Of a DNA stretch of 5,647 bases, positions 1-5,647 are shown one piece after another. The DNA comes from Reyranella sp. (GTDB lineage: Bacteria; Pseudomonadota; Alphaproteobacteria; Reyranellales; Reyranellaceae): positions 1-5,647 of the forward strand of contig JAUXST010000890.1 of the NCBI GenBank assembly GCA_030679805.1. The letters run 5' to 3'. A program made the position numbers and the translations under genes. The notes under the pieces were generated by a model, which did not search any database, had not been told where the DNA came from, and saw only the letters and a program-made list of their open reading frames with translations. Each line of letters opens with the position of its first letter. Within the stretch, counting starts at the first letter, position 1.

Positions 1-14
1 CGGTAGGCCACGGC

Positions 15-20
15 TATAAC
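15..20 (+). promoter_or_regulatory. Possible -10 box of the tRNA-Pro promoter
   Basis: TATAAC lies 36 bases before the first base of the tRNA and is followed by a GC-rich stretch (CGCGCCTCCC), as is usual for the discriminator of stable-RNA promoters. The matching -35 box would fall at or beyond the left edge of the window, so it cannot be checked. This is a positional guess supported by one hexamer only. Confidence 0.3.
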
Positions 21-56
21 CGCGCCTCCCGATCGGGCCGGAGTCCGTAAACCTGA

Positions 57-133
57 CGGAGCGTAGCTCAGCCTGGTAGAGCACTAGCTTCGGGAGCTAG
101 GGGCCGGAGGTTCGAATCCTCTCGCTCCGACCA
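57..133 (+). tRNA. tRNA-Pro (anticodon CGG)
   Basis: A complete 77-base cloverleaf. The acceptor stem pairs CGGAGCG (57-63) with CGCTCCG (123-129), followed by discriminator A and an encoded CCA end. The anticodon stem is CTAGC/GCTAG (84-88 and 96-100) around the loop TTCGGGA, which places anticodon CGG at 91-93; it reads the proline codon CCG. The T arm carries GGTTCGAATCC. The C1-G72 first pair is typical of bacterial proline tRNAs. CCG is a common proline codon in GC-rich genomes, so this isoacceptor fits the host. It converges on the mdc operon and is followed closely by a strong terminator. Confidence 0.97.
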
Positions 134-148
134 ATCGGGAAAGAAAGA

Positions 149-178
149 CGGCGGATCTTCGGATTCGCCGTTTTTTTT
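149..178 (+). terminator. Rho-independent terminator after tRNA-Pro, possibly bidirectional
   Basis: A 9-bp stem (CGGCGGATC at 149-157 with GATTCGCCG at 162-170, one G-U pair) is closed by a stable C(UUCG)G tetraloop and followed directly by eight T residues (171-178). This is a textbook intrinsic terminator for the tRNA transcript, beginning 15 bases after the CCA end. Read on the minus strand the same hairpin, now with one A-C mismatch, is followed by TCTTTCTTT. It could therefore also end the mdc transcript, since the mdcB stop codon is only about 7 bases from the T-run. The plus-strand role is near certain; the minus-strand role is inferred. Confidence 0.92.
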
Positions 179-184
179 CGCTGC

Positions 185-1063
185 CTAATCGGAGCAGCGC
201 ACTACGAGCAGGGTTGCTGCGAGAAGATCGGCGCAGCCGCCAGGAGAGAGGTTGCGGGCGACGAACGTTCGATGCAGCCGTTCGGCCCGCTCAAACCAAT
301 CTTCCCGGGTGCATCCACCGGCGGCGAGGAACTCGGCCGCGGCAAGGCGCACAAACCGGCCGGCCTCGGCGCCGCCACGATAGAGTACGGTGGTATCGTC
401 GACCGCCTCCATCAGCGCGAAAAGGGTGTGCACGCGGGCCGCCGTAGGCTCCAGCCCGCGCGCCAGCGCCTCGCGGTAGATGGGGATGCCGGTGTAAAAG
501 ACTCTGGGAAAGCCGCGGGCCGCTTCGCTGCGCGCACCGCCGACCCCGGTGTTCTGCCGGACGAGGCCGCCGTGACTCGATGACAGCTCGCCGTGCGTGG
601 CATGTGCGTCGAGCGCCCTTCCCCATTCGCGCACCAAGGTCGCCTGGATCGCAGCGGGGTTCGGCACAAGAATAGTTGCGCGCGTACGGGCGATCGCGGC
701 CACGATCAGGCCGAGGGAGAAAATCGCGCCGCGGTGCGTATTGACGCCGCCCGTGGCCTGCAGCATCGCGCGTTCCGCCTCGCGTCCAAGCGGCGCCAGC
801 GCGGCTTCGAACGAAAGCGCCTGTCGCCCCGCCGCCGCGATCAGCGCGAACGGCTGATGCAGCGACGCGGCCGAGCGGCACATGAGATCGAAATCCATGT
901 CGTCGTGGGCGCCCGAGTCGACGGGACTGACGAGGCCCGGCTTGGGATAGATCTCGAGTTCGTCGCGCAGGGCCGTGACCGCCGCCTCGGCGAGCATCAG
1001 ATCGTCCGCCGAGACGACATCGCCTCCGGCTGTGACCGCCGCCTCGCAGGCCGTCGCGATCAT
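185..1063 (-). CDS. mdcB: Triphosphoribosyl-dephospho-CoA synthase MdcB
   Basis: A 292-residue protein of the CitG/MdcB family. The family enzyme joins ATP and 3'-dephospho-CoA, releasing adenine, to form 2'-(5''-triphosphoribosyl)-3'-dephospho-CoA, the precursor of the malonate decarboxylase prosthetic group. Family signatures visible are YPKPGLVSPVDSGAHDDM (39-56), GGVNTHRGAIFSLG (105-118), SSSHGGLVRQNTG (161-173), a DDTTVLYRGG segment (222-231) and NLSPGGCADLLAA near the C-terminus (271-283). Length is normal. The frame is open upstream to 1327, but the chosen ATG overlaps the mdcG stop as ATGA and has GAGG 10 bases upstream, and the extra upstream peptide is only an out-of-frame reading of mdcG. 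The gene is the last of the operon and its stop lies just before a terminator. CitG of citrate lyase is the only close alternative, and the operon rules for MdcB. Confidence 0.95.
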   Translation of the reverse strand: MIATACEAAVTAGGDVVSADDLMLAEAAVTALRDELEIYPKPGLVSPVDSGAHDDMDFDLMCRSAASLHQPFALIAAAGRQALSFEAALAPLGREAERAMLQATGGVNTHRGAIFSLGLIVAAIARTRATILVPNPAAIQATLVREWGRALDAHATHGELSSSHGGLVRQNTGVGGARSEAARGFPRVFYTGIPIYREALARGLEPTAARVHTLFALMEAVDDTTVLYRGGAEAGRFVRLAAAEFLAAGGCTREDWFERAERLHRTFVARNLSPGGCADLLAATLLVVRCSD

Positions 1064-1695
1064 GGCTGCAACGCCTCGCGCCGGATCATTCGGGCGCCGT
1101 CGGCGGCCTTCAGCAGGACTTCCGGCGCATCCATCAGAAACTCGCGCCACTGTACTTCGCCTAGGCCAGCAAAGGACAGTTCGCCATCGAGCCTGAACGA
1201 CAACTCCGGCTCCTGACGCGCAAGAAGGCCCGCCGCCTCCCCGGCTTCGCGTTGGCCGGCGACATCGACGAGCAGGTCCAGGTCTGACGTCGGCCGGACG
1301 TGCGCCTCGCCGGTCAGCGTCTGCCACATCCAGCTGCCATAGATGCGAAGATCCAGCCCGGCGCGCGCCGCCTCGTCCGCCAATCGCCGGAATGAGGATG
1401 CATGGTCGAGGGCCGGCCCGCAGCCGGCCACCTCCGCCAGCGCGGGAGGCCGGGCCATTTTGGCAATATGCTCCGCACGCGTATGGGCGCCAACGCGGCG
1501 CGGACGGATCTCGGGGAATTTCTCGTGCACGACACAGAAGCCCAACGACACGTCGTCAGGGCCCCCGCGACGGCGACAGACCACAAAGGGACGGCCGTTA
1601 GCGTGCCACCACTCCACCAGCGCGCCATCTGACCCCACGTCAGGCTCCGGCGCCTGCGACAGCCAGACCAGAGCATGGCGGCGGAAGCCGGTCAT
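1060..1695 (-). CDS. mdcG: Malonate decarboxylase holo-ACP synthase MdcG
   Basis: A 211-residue phosphoribosyl-dephospho-CoA transferase, which moves the prosthetic group made by MdcB onto the serine of MdcC, releasing pyrophosphate. The diagnostic nucleotidyltransferase-like core is GSWMWQTLTG (120-129) followed by RPTSDLDLLVD (134-144), where Asp138 and Asp140 are the likely metal-binding pair. An N-terminal RRHALVWL segment (5-12) and a C-terminal RLDGELSF...VQWREFL segment (168-187) also fit the family, as does the length. The start overlaps the mdcE stop as ATGA. No clear Shine-Dalgarno sequence precedes it; a small hairpin lies there instead, so translation probably depends on coupling to mdcE. 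Its own stop overlaps the mdcB start in the same way. CitX is the functional counterpart in citrate lyase, but the sequence and neighbours indicate MdcG. Confidence 0.95.
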   Translation of the reverse strand: MTGFRRHALVWLSQAPEPDVGSDGALVEWWHANGRPFVVCRRRGGPDDVSLGFCVVHEKFPEIRPRRVGAHTRAEHIAKMARPPALAEVAGCGPALDHASSFRRLADEAARAGLDLRIYGSWMWQTLTGEAHVRPTSDLDLLVDVAGQREAGEAAGLLARQEPELSFRLDGELSFAGLGEVQWREFLMDAPEVLLKAADGARMIRREALQP

Positions 1696-2417
1696 TTCGC
1701 CGATTCGGCGAGCACCCTGTTACGAATGTCCAAGGCGAGCTTCCGGCCGCCGCGCTTCTTGCCCAGGGCGGCCCGGTTGTCGTCGACCGCGGCCGTGGCA
1801 ATCGCCTCGGCGAGCCGGGCCTGCAGGTCGTCCTTGCTCGGCCAGACTTCCTCGACGCCGCCCAGCAGCGCGAAGGGCCGGGCGCCGAACTCGAGTGACG
1901 GCATCGTCTTGGAGAGCTTCTGCAGCACGGGAACGGGGATCTTGGTCACCGCCGACATCGCCTCGATCGGCATCAGGCCCACGCTGGCGGAGTCGAGCGC
2001 GTAAATGCGGTCCGCGAACATGCCGTAGCAGATGAAGGCGCCGCCGACGGCCTTGCCGGTGGCGATGGTGAGGAGCTTGTGGCCCTTCCGTCGCGCCAGC
2101 TCGAGGCAGTTCAGCAGATGGCCGAAGTAGCTCGCAAGCCCCAGCATCTCGTCGACGCGGTTGGGCTCCTGTCCGGCGCTGTCGACCAGCATCACGATCG
2201 GCGTCTTGGGACGCCGCTCGACGCAATCGATCACATGCGCCGCCAGCACGAGTGCTGCTTCATTGCCGATGTAGGTGCCGTTGCAGGTGCCGATGACGCA
2301 GACGTCTTTGCCGCCCGCCTGGGCGTAGCCGGTGAGCACGGATTTCTCGACGGCAATACCCTTGGCCGATCCGCCGAAGAGCTTGCCGAGAAGGGCGCGC
2401 GGCGATGGCTGCTTCAT
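1692..2417 (-). CDS. mdcE: Malonate decarboxylase gamma subunit MdcE
   Basis: A 241-residue carboxyltransferase-like (crotonase fold) subunit. In the family it pairs with MdcD to decarboxylate malonyl-S-ACP to acetyl-S-ACP and CO2. Recognisable parts are the VIGTCNGTYIGNEAALVLA region (41-59), VDSAGQEPNRVDEML (78-92), and GKAVGGAFICYGM (121-133), the glycine-rich turn that in this fold helps bind the thioester carbonyl, followed by ADRIYALDSASVGLM (135-149). The start is well supported: AAGGA lies about 8 bases upstream, inside the end of mdcD, and only 3 bases separate the mdcD stop from this ATG. The stop overlaps the mdcG start. Some lineages carry MdcD and MdcE as one fused chain; here they are separate. 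The basic C-terminal tail (residues 219-241) looks poorly conserved. Confidence 0.94.
   Translation of the reverse strand: MKQPSPRALLGKLFGGSAKGIAVEKSVLTGYAQAGGKDVCVIGTCNGTYIGNEAALVLAAHVIDCVERRPKTPIVMLVDSAGQEPNRVDEMLGLASYFGHLLNCLELARRKGHKLLTIATGKAVGGAFICYGMFADRIYALDSASVGLMPIEAMSAVTKIPVPVLQKLSKTMPSLEFGARPFALLGGVEEVWPSKDDLQARLAEAIATAAVDDNRAALGKKRGGRKLALDIRNRVLAESAK
1697..1711 (-). promoter_or_regulatory. Small hairpin just upstream of the mdcG start
   Basis: The sequence TCGCCGATTCGGCGA is a perfect inverted repeat with 7-base arms around one central base; as RNA it gives a 6-bp stem with a 3-base loop. It ends one base before the mdcG ATG, inside the last codons of mdcE, where a ribosome binding site would be expected and none is seen. 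It may make mdcG translation dependent on ribosomes finishing mdcE. The repeat is directly visible; the function is inferred. Confidence 0.35.
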
Positions 2418-2420
2418 CGC

Positions 2421-3302
2421 CTATTTCCTTCCCGCTTTGGCCAGTGCCGCGAATTCCGGGCCCGAGGCCAGCGAAGCGGTCGCGATATCGCGTACGCCCA
2501 GGCCCTTCCACACGTCGTCCGGATCAGCCGTCTTGCCGAAGCGCTTCAGCCTCTTCTCCAGCTCCTTCTGTCGTGCCTTGGCGTTCTTGAGGGTGACGGG
2601 GCTGGACTTGGTCAGCAGCTTGCCGATCGCCTCGCGCACGGCACCGGCAGCGTCGTGCACGAGTGCGTCCGCGTCGCCCAGGAGATACTTGGTCTTGCCG
2701 CCGCTGGTCTTCCAGACCAACGCGCGGTTGGATGAATCATAGGCCTTCTTGCCCATCCACTTCTCGATCACGATCGGACCCGAGATGCCGAGCCGGCCGT
2801 GTTCGGTCATCACCCGAAAGTCGCAGCAGGTCGAGAGGATGCCCATGCCGCCATAGGCGCCGATGTCGGAGGCAATGACGGCGATCGTCGGCACCTTCCG
2901 CGCGCGGCACTCGAAGATGGCTCGCATCGTCTCGGCGATCGCGATTTCGCCGGCCGATCCTTCGTGCAGTCGCACGCCGCCACTCTCGATGATGACCACG
3001 CAGGGCACGCGGTCGCGCGCCGCCGCCTTGAAGAGGCCCGTGAGCTTGGCGCCGTGGATTTCGCCTACTGCGCCACCCACGAACTGGCCGACCTGGGCCG
3101 CGATGTAGACCTTCTTGCCGTCGATCCTGGCGTGCCCGATCACCACGCCGTCGTCGAACGACACCGGAATCCCGAGTTGCGCGAGGTAGGGGCTGGTGAG
3201 CCGCTCGGGCGGCGGCAGCAGCTCGGCAAACGAACCTGCATCCGTGACGGCGGCGATGCGCTGCCGCGCGGTCTGCTCGTGGAAGAGATGGAGCTGGCTC
3301 AT
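2421..3302 (-). CDS. mdcD: Malonate decarboxylase beta subunit MdcD
   Basis: A 293-residue carboxyltransferase-like subunit that acts with MdcE in the decarboxylation of malonyl-S-ACP. It resembles the beta subunit of acetyl-CoA carboxylase carboxyltransferase but has no zinc-finger N-terminus. Visible signatures are GQFVGGAVGEIHGAKLTGL (72-90), ESGGVRLHEG (106-115) and the glycine-rich SDIGAYGGMGI (145-155), expected to line the active site, then GRLGISGP (169-176). A helical, Lys/Arg-rich segment (about 239-256) precedes the C-terminal PDDVW. The ATG forms an ATGA overlap with the mdcC stop. The frame stays open to 3563, but that extension is an out-of-frame reading of mdcC and the family similarity begins at MSQLHLF. 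No strong Shine-Dalgarno sequence is present, so translational coupling to mdcC is likely. The stop is 3 bases before mdcE. Confidence 0.95.
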   Translation of the reverse strand: MSQLHLFHEQTARQRIAAVTDAGSFAELLPPPERLTSPYLAQLGIPVSFDDGVVIGHARIDGKKVYIAAQVGQFVGGAVGEIHGAKLTGLFKAAARDRVPCVVIIESGGVRLHEGSAGEIAIAETMRAIFECRARKVPTIAVIASDIGAYGGMGILSTCCDFRVMTEHGRLGISGPIVIEKWMGKKAYDSSNRALVWKTSGGKTKYLLGDADALVHDAAGAVREAIGKLLTKSSPVTLKNAKARQKELEKRLKRFGKTADPDDVWKGLGVRDIATASLASGPEFAALAKAGRK

Positions 3303-3622
3303 GGCTTGGTCTTGACCAGATGATCGTAGGCTTGGCGCAGGCGCAGGTTGACGAGGACCGGCGCCGCGCCTTGGTCGTGGATGGTCACCTTGGTGCCGCC
3401 GACCGGATAGTGACGGGCGAAGTCGGCAAGCGCGGCGAGCCACGAGTCCCTGAAGCCAGGGATGGAGGTCTCGACGTGACATTCCATCGTGTCCGAGGCG
3501 CGGGCGGCGCGCTCGAACATGACTTCGAGGTTGCCCGATCCGACCACGCCGGCGAGCGCCCATTGCCTGTCCTTCGGCACCCGAAGCGGCTTGGACGGAA
3601 AGGCCTTGGTGAACTTTTCCAT
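3299..3622 (-). CDS. mdcC: Malonate decarboxylase acyl carrier protein MdcC (delta subunit)
   Basis: A 107-residue carrier protein that bears the phosphoribosyl-dephospho-CoA arm to which acetyl and malonyl groups are attached during the cycle. The attachment region is WALAGVVGSGNLEVMFE (21-37), and Ser29 in GSGNLEV is the expected modified residue by comparison with the known serine of characterised MdcC proteins. The central stretch SIPGFRDSWLAALADFARHY (53-72) and VTIHDQGAAPVLVNLRLRQA (78-97) also fit the family. It is not a FabD-partner ACP: the DSL phosphopantetheine motif is absent. The start follows the mdcA stop by 7 bases, with a purine-rich AGAGAAG overlapping that stop as a weak ribosome site. 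The stop overlaps the mdcD start. Confidence 0.95.
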   Translation of the reverse strand: MEKFTKAFPSKPLRVPKDRQWALAGVVGSGNLEVMFERAARASDTMECHVETSIPGFRDSWLAALADFARHYPVGGTKVTIHDQGAAPVLVNLRLRQAYDHLVKTKP

Positions 3623-3629
3623 CGCTTCT

Positions 3630-5279
3630 CTACCAGTCGACGAATTGCGAGGGTGGGTCGTAGAGCCCCTTGGACCAGCGCACGAGGCCCTTGATGTCCT
3701 GGGCGGCCAGCAGGCTGCGGCTCACCTGCGACGGCGACACGCCGACATCCTCGGGCAGCTGGACGATGCCGCGGGCGCGCAGATCCTGGGTGACGCGCTT
3801 GGACCGCTTCAGGCCGACCGGCGTGTAGCCGGCGACGGCGCGGATCGCGGCCTGGCGCTCCGCGATCGAGCGGCAAGCGCCCAGGTTGGCGATGCCTTCT
3901 TCCGTCACGATATGGGTGACGTCGTCGCCGTAGATCATTACCGGCGCCACGCCGTGCAGCGCCTTCTTGATGCTGGGATCCTGCGCATCGAGTTCCTCGA
4001 CGAAGGTCGGCACGCGGCCGGCCTGGAAGGTTTCCACGAGCTGAACCACCAGCTTGCGGCCGGGCAGCGCCCCCGGGCCGGGACTGGCTTCCGCGCCGGC
4101 CTTGAGCCAAGCCTTGGAAGGATGACGCCGTCCCGTCGGCTGGCAGCCCATGTTGGGTGCACCGCCAAAGCCGGTGATCCGGTTCTTCGACACCGTCGAG
4201 GAATTACCGTTGATGTCGATCTGCAGCGAGGCGCCGATGAACATGTCGACGGCGTAATGTCCCGCCAACTGGCCCATGGCGCGGTTGGAGTGGAAGCTGC
4301 CGTCGCGACCGGTCGAGAAGACATCGGAACGGGCGGCGGTATAGCGCTCCATGCCGACTTCGCCGCCGACCGAAAATACCCGCTCGATCCAGCCCGATTC
4401 GATGGCCGGGATCATGGTCGGCAGCGGGTTGACCATCCAGTACTTGCAGATCTTGCCTTTCAGGCCGAGCTGTTCGCCGTAGGTCGGCAACAGAAGCTCG
4501 ATCGCGGCGGTGTTGAAGCCGACTCCGTGATTGAGCGACTGGACCTCGTATTTTTCGTAGATGCCGCGTAGCGCGACCATTGCCATGAAGATCTGCACGT
4601 CGGTGATCGCAGCGGGATCGCGCGTGAACAACGCCTGCAGATGCATCGGGTAGGGCGCTTCGACGACGAAGTCGACCTGGTCGGCCGGGATGTCGATGCG
4701 CGGCAGCTTGTCCACGATCTCGTTGACCTGGGCGAACACGATACCGTCGGAGAACGCCGTCGGCTCGACGATGGCCGGCGTCTCCTCGGTATTGGCCGCC
4801 AGGAACAGGTTGCCCTTGCGGTCGGCCTTGGCCGCCGCGATGAGTGCCACACGCGGCGTCAGGTCGATGTAGTAGCGGGCGTAGAGTTCATTGTAGGTAT
4901 GGATGGCGCCGACCGGGAACTTCTTGGCCTTCACCAGGTCCGCAACCGCAGTCCCTTGCGGGCCCGCGTAACAAAAGTCGACCTGGCGGACCATGCCCTT
5001 CTTGAAGAGCTGGATATGGGCCGGCAGCGTGATGCAGGACATCACGAGATGCAGGTCGCGCAGGTCCTTCCGGTCGAGCGAGGCGAGCGCGTTGGCGAGG
5101 AAGTCGGCCTGCTTCTGGTTGTCGCCCTCGAGGCAGACGATGTCGCCGTGTTCGATGATCTGCTTCAGCAGTTCGGGCACATTTTTCGGAGAGACGAACT
5201 TGCCGCGCGCAAGCCGGCCGACACGATCCAGACGCTCCGACTTGTTTCGGCGGCGCACGGCAATTTCTGCAGTTCCCAT
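3630..5279 (-). CDS. mdcA: Malonate decarboxylase alpha subunit MdcA (acetyl-S-ACP:malonate ACP transferase)
   Basis: A 549-residue protein of the normal family length. MdcA transfers the ACP thiol from acetate to malonate, turning acetyl-S-ACP plus malonate into malonyl-S-ACP plus acetate; it has a CoA-transferase-like fold. Family landmarks are LEGDNQKQADFLA (50-62), DLHLVMSCITLPAH (75-88), VDFCYAGPQG (100-109), SLNHGVGFNTAAIELLLP (248-265), FSVGGEVGMERY (302-313), and FGGAPNMGCQPTGRRH (371-386). Glu307 or Glu311 in the GGEVGMERY segment is a candidate catalytic carboxylate, but I cannot assign it with certainty. The ATG at 5279 starts a short basic N-terminus (RRRNKSERLDR) before the conserved part. 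The upstream AAGAGA and GAAAAG are only weak Shine-Dalgarno matches. It is the first gene of the operon, 7 bases from mdcC, with a 61-base gap to the gene upstream. Confidence 0.96.
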   Translation of the reverse strand: MGTAEIAVRRRNKSERLDRVGRLARGKFVSPKNVPELLKQIIEHGDIVCLEGDNQKQADFLANALASLDRKDLRDLHLVMSCITLPAHIQLFKKGMVRQVDFCYAGPQGTAVADLVKAKKFPVGAIHTYNELYARYYIDLTPRVALIAAAKADRKGNLFLAANTEETPAIVEPTAFSDGIVFAQVNEIVDKLPRIDIPADQVDFVVEAPYPMHLQALFTRDPAAITDVQIFMAMVALRGIYEKYEVQSLNHGVGFNTAAIELLLPTYGEQLGLKGKICKYWMVNPLPTMIPAIESGWIERVFSVGGEVGMERYTAARSDVFSTGRDGSFHSNRAMGQLAGHYAVDMFIGASLQIDINGNSSTVSKNRITGFGGAPNMGCQPTGRRHPSKAWLKAGAEASPGPGALPGRKLVVQLVETFQAGRVPTFVEELDAQDPSIKKALHGVAPVMIYGDDVTHIVTEEGIANLGACRSIAERQAAIRAVAGYTPVGLKRSKRVTQDLRARGIVQLPEDVGVSPSQVSRSLLAAQDIKGLVRWSKGLYDPPSQFVDW

Positions 5280-5295
5280 GAGGTCTTTTCTCTTA

Positions 5296-5326
5296 GAACA
5301 CGCGAACCGTCAACTGCATCGTGTCC
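5296..5326 (-). promoter_or_regulatory. Inverted repeat and TTGACG box in the mdcA leader
   Basis: In the 61-base gap before mdcA, GGACACG and CGTGTTC (minus-strand sense, one G-U pair) form 7-base arms separated by 17 bases. Inside the interval lies TTGACG (plus-strand positions 5308-5313), a good match to a -35 box, but no convincing -10 hexamer follows at 16-18 bases. The arrangement could be an operator plus promoter for the mdc operon, or a leader hairpin, or chance. No match to the ATTGTATACAAT-like operator described for Acinetobacter MdcY is present. Confidence 0.25.
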
Positions 5327-5340
5327 ACCCGTAATCGCCG

Positions 5341-5640
5341 CTACATGCAATAAGCTTGAGCGGCGACCACGGCGTTCAGGCCCTGCATCTCGTTCTGATT
5401 GAGGGTCTTGGGATCGAGCAGATTGCCGCTGACGCTCACCGAAGCGTTCGACTTGCGCAGACCGACGATGGCGTTGGCGCGCTGGTCGGCCGGGAGCTTG
5501 GATGAGATGCACTCGCACATCTTCTGCGAGGAGGTGACCAGGCACTCTTTCATGAATTCATCTGTCTGCGCGACGGCCGGGAGACCGAGGACGAGAAACG
5601 TGAGGCTGGCGGCAACGAAGCCGCGGCAAATGATACGCAT
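5341..5640 (-). CDS. Small secreted cysteine-containing protein of unknown function
   Basis: A 99-residue protein that I do not recognise. The N-terminus is a clear Sec signal peptide: basic MRIICRG, a hydrophobic core of about 16 residues (8-24), and a likely signal peptidase I site after AVA (residue 24), leaving a mature chain of about 75 residues. The mature part has four cysteines (33, 42, 44, 98) in the pattern C-x8-C-x-C near its start and one at the penultimate residue, so one or two disulfides in the periplasm are plausible. The first three lie in a helix-like KECLVTSSQKMCECISSKL segment; such Cys patterns occur in small exported proteobacterial proteins. The signal peptide supports the start. 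Its ribosome site is cut short by the window edge (GGA lies 4 bases upstream). It lies 61 bases upstream of mdcA on the same strand, and nothing links it functionally to malonate. Confidence 0.75.
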   Translation of the reverse strand: MRIICRGFVAASLTFLVLGLPAVAQTDEFMKECLVTSSQKMCECISSKLPADQRANAIVGLRKSNASVSVSGNLLDPKTLNQNEMQGLNAVVAAQAYCM

Positions 5641-5647
5641 GCATTCC

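Noticed and set aside
593..1216. A plus-strand open frame of 207 codons opposite mdcB and mdcG.
   Set aside because: It is a mirror of two recognised genes; composition is dominated by Arg and Ala and no motif is visible.
1064..1327. N-terminal extension of the mdcB frame.
   Set aside because: It overlaps the conserved MdcG C-terminus out of frame; the ATG in the ATGA overlap is where CitG/MdcB similarity begins.
1343..2735. Overlapping plus-strand open frames opposite mdcG, mdcE and mdcD (1343-2035, 2079-2735).
   Set aside because: They are antisense to conserved coding sequence, with compositional bias and no domain signature.
3303..3563. N-terminal extension of the mdcD frame.
   Set aside because: It is an Arg-rich out-of-frame reading of mdcC, and the MdcD start at the ATGA overlap gives the normal family length.
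3489..4571. A plus-strand open frame of 360 codons opposite mdcA and the 5' part of mdcC.
   Set aside because: It is antisense to strongly recognised mdcA and mdcC coding sequence, its predicted protein is rich in Arg, Ala, Gly and Asp with no recognisable motif, and such frames are expected in GC-rich genes.
185..5279. Citrate lyase (cit) cluster as an alternative identity, since CitG, CitX and CitD play analogous roles.
   Set aside because: The carboxyltransferase-like pair MdcD/MdcE and the MdcA-type alpha subunit are specific to malonate decarboxylase, and no CitE or CitF is present.
185..5279. Biotin-dependent, sodium-pumping (Malonomonas mad-type) malonate decarboxylase.
   Set aside because: No biotin carrier domain (MKM motif) and no membrane decarboxylase pump subunit are seen; the gene set is the biotin-independent one.
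4641..5402. A plus-strand open frame of 253 codons spanning the mdcA start and the intergenic gap.
   Set aside because: It is antisense to mdcA and then to the end of the secreted-protein gene, with no recognisable domain and no supporting context.
1..5647. Search for CRISPR arrays, insertion sequences, transposases, toxin-antitoxin pairs or retroelements.
   Set aside because: No spaced direct repeats, terminal inverted repeats or characteristic proteins were seen by eye; nearly all bases are accounted for by the genes listed.

Overview
The window is GC-rich and comes from a proteobacterium, most likely an alphaproteobacterium. I infer this from base composition, the tight GC-biased coding, and the kinds of genes present; I cannot name the genus. 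Almost all of it is a six-gene operon on the minus strand for biotin-independent malonate decarboxylase. In transcription order the genes are mdcA, mdcC, mdcD, mdcE, mdcG and mdcB.

Layout from left to right. Bases 57-133 hold a plus-strand tRNA-Pro (anticodon CGG, CCA encoded), with a possible -10 box just upstream. A strong UUCG-loop terminator follows at 149-178 and sits between the tRNA and the convergent 3' end of mdcB. From 185 to 5279 the minus strand is packed with the mdc genes. Three junctions are 4-base ATGA overlaps (mdcC/mdcD, mdcE/mdcG, mdcG/mdcB) and the other two gaps are 7 and 3 bases, so this is clearly one transcriptional unit. A 61-base gap upstream of mdcA contains an inverted repeat and a TTGACG box. 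Beyond it, on the same strand, is a small gene for a secreted, cysteine-containing protein of 99 residues that I do not recognise.

How the genes work together, from the known family biochemistry. MdcB makes the triphosphoribosyl-dephospho-CoA precursor, and MdcG transfers it to a serine of the small carrier protein MdcC. The carrier is then acetylated. MdcA swaps the acetyl group for malonyl, and MdcD-MdcE decarboxylate malonyl-S-ACP to acetyl-S-ACP plus CO2, closing the cycle. The gene order A-C-D-E-G-B matches the Acinetobacter-type cluster core. No mdcH (malonyl-CoA:ACP transacylase), transporter (mdcLM or mdcF) or regulator (mdcR or mdcY) lies in the window, and mdcH is definitely not next to mdcB, where it might be expected.

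I found no convincing previously undescribed system here. The points worth a second look are the missing partner genes, a hairpin at the mdcG start, the mdcA leader, and the unknown secreted protein.
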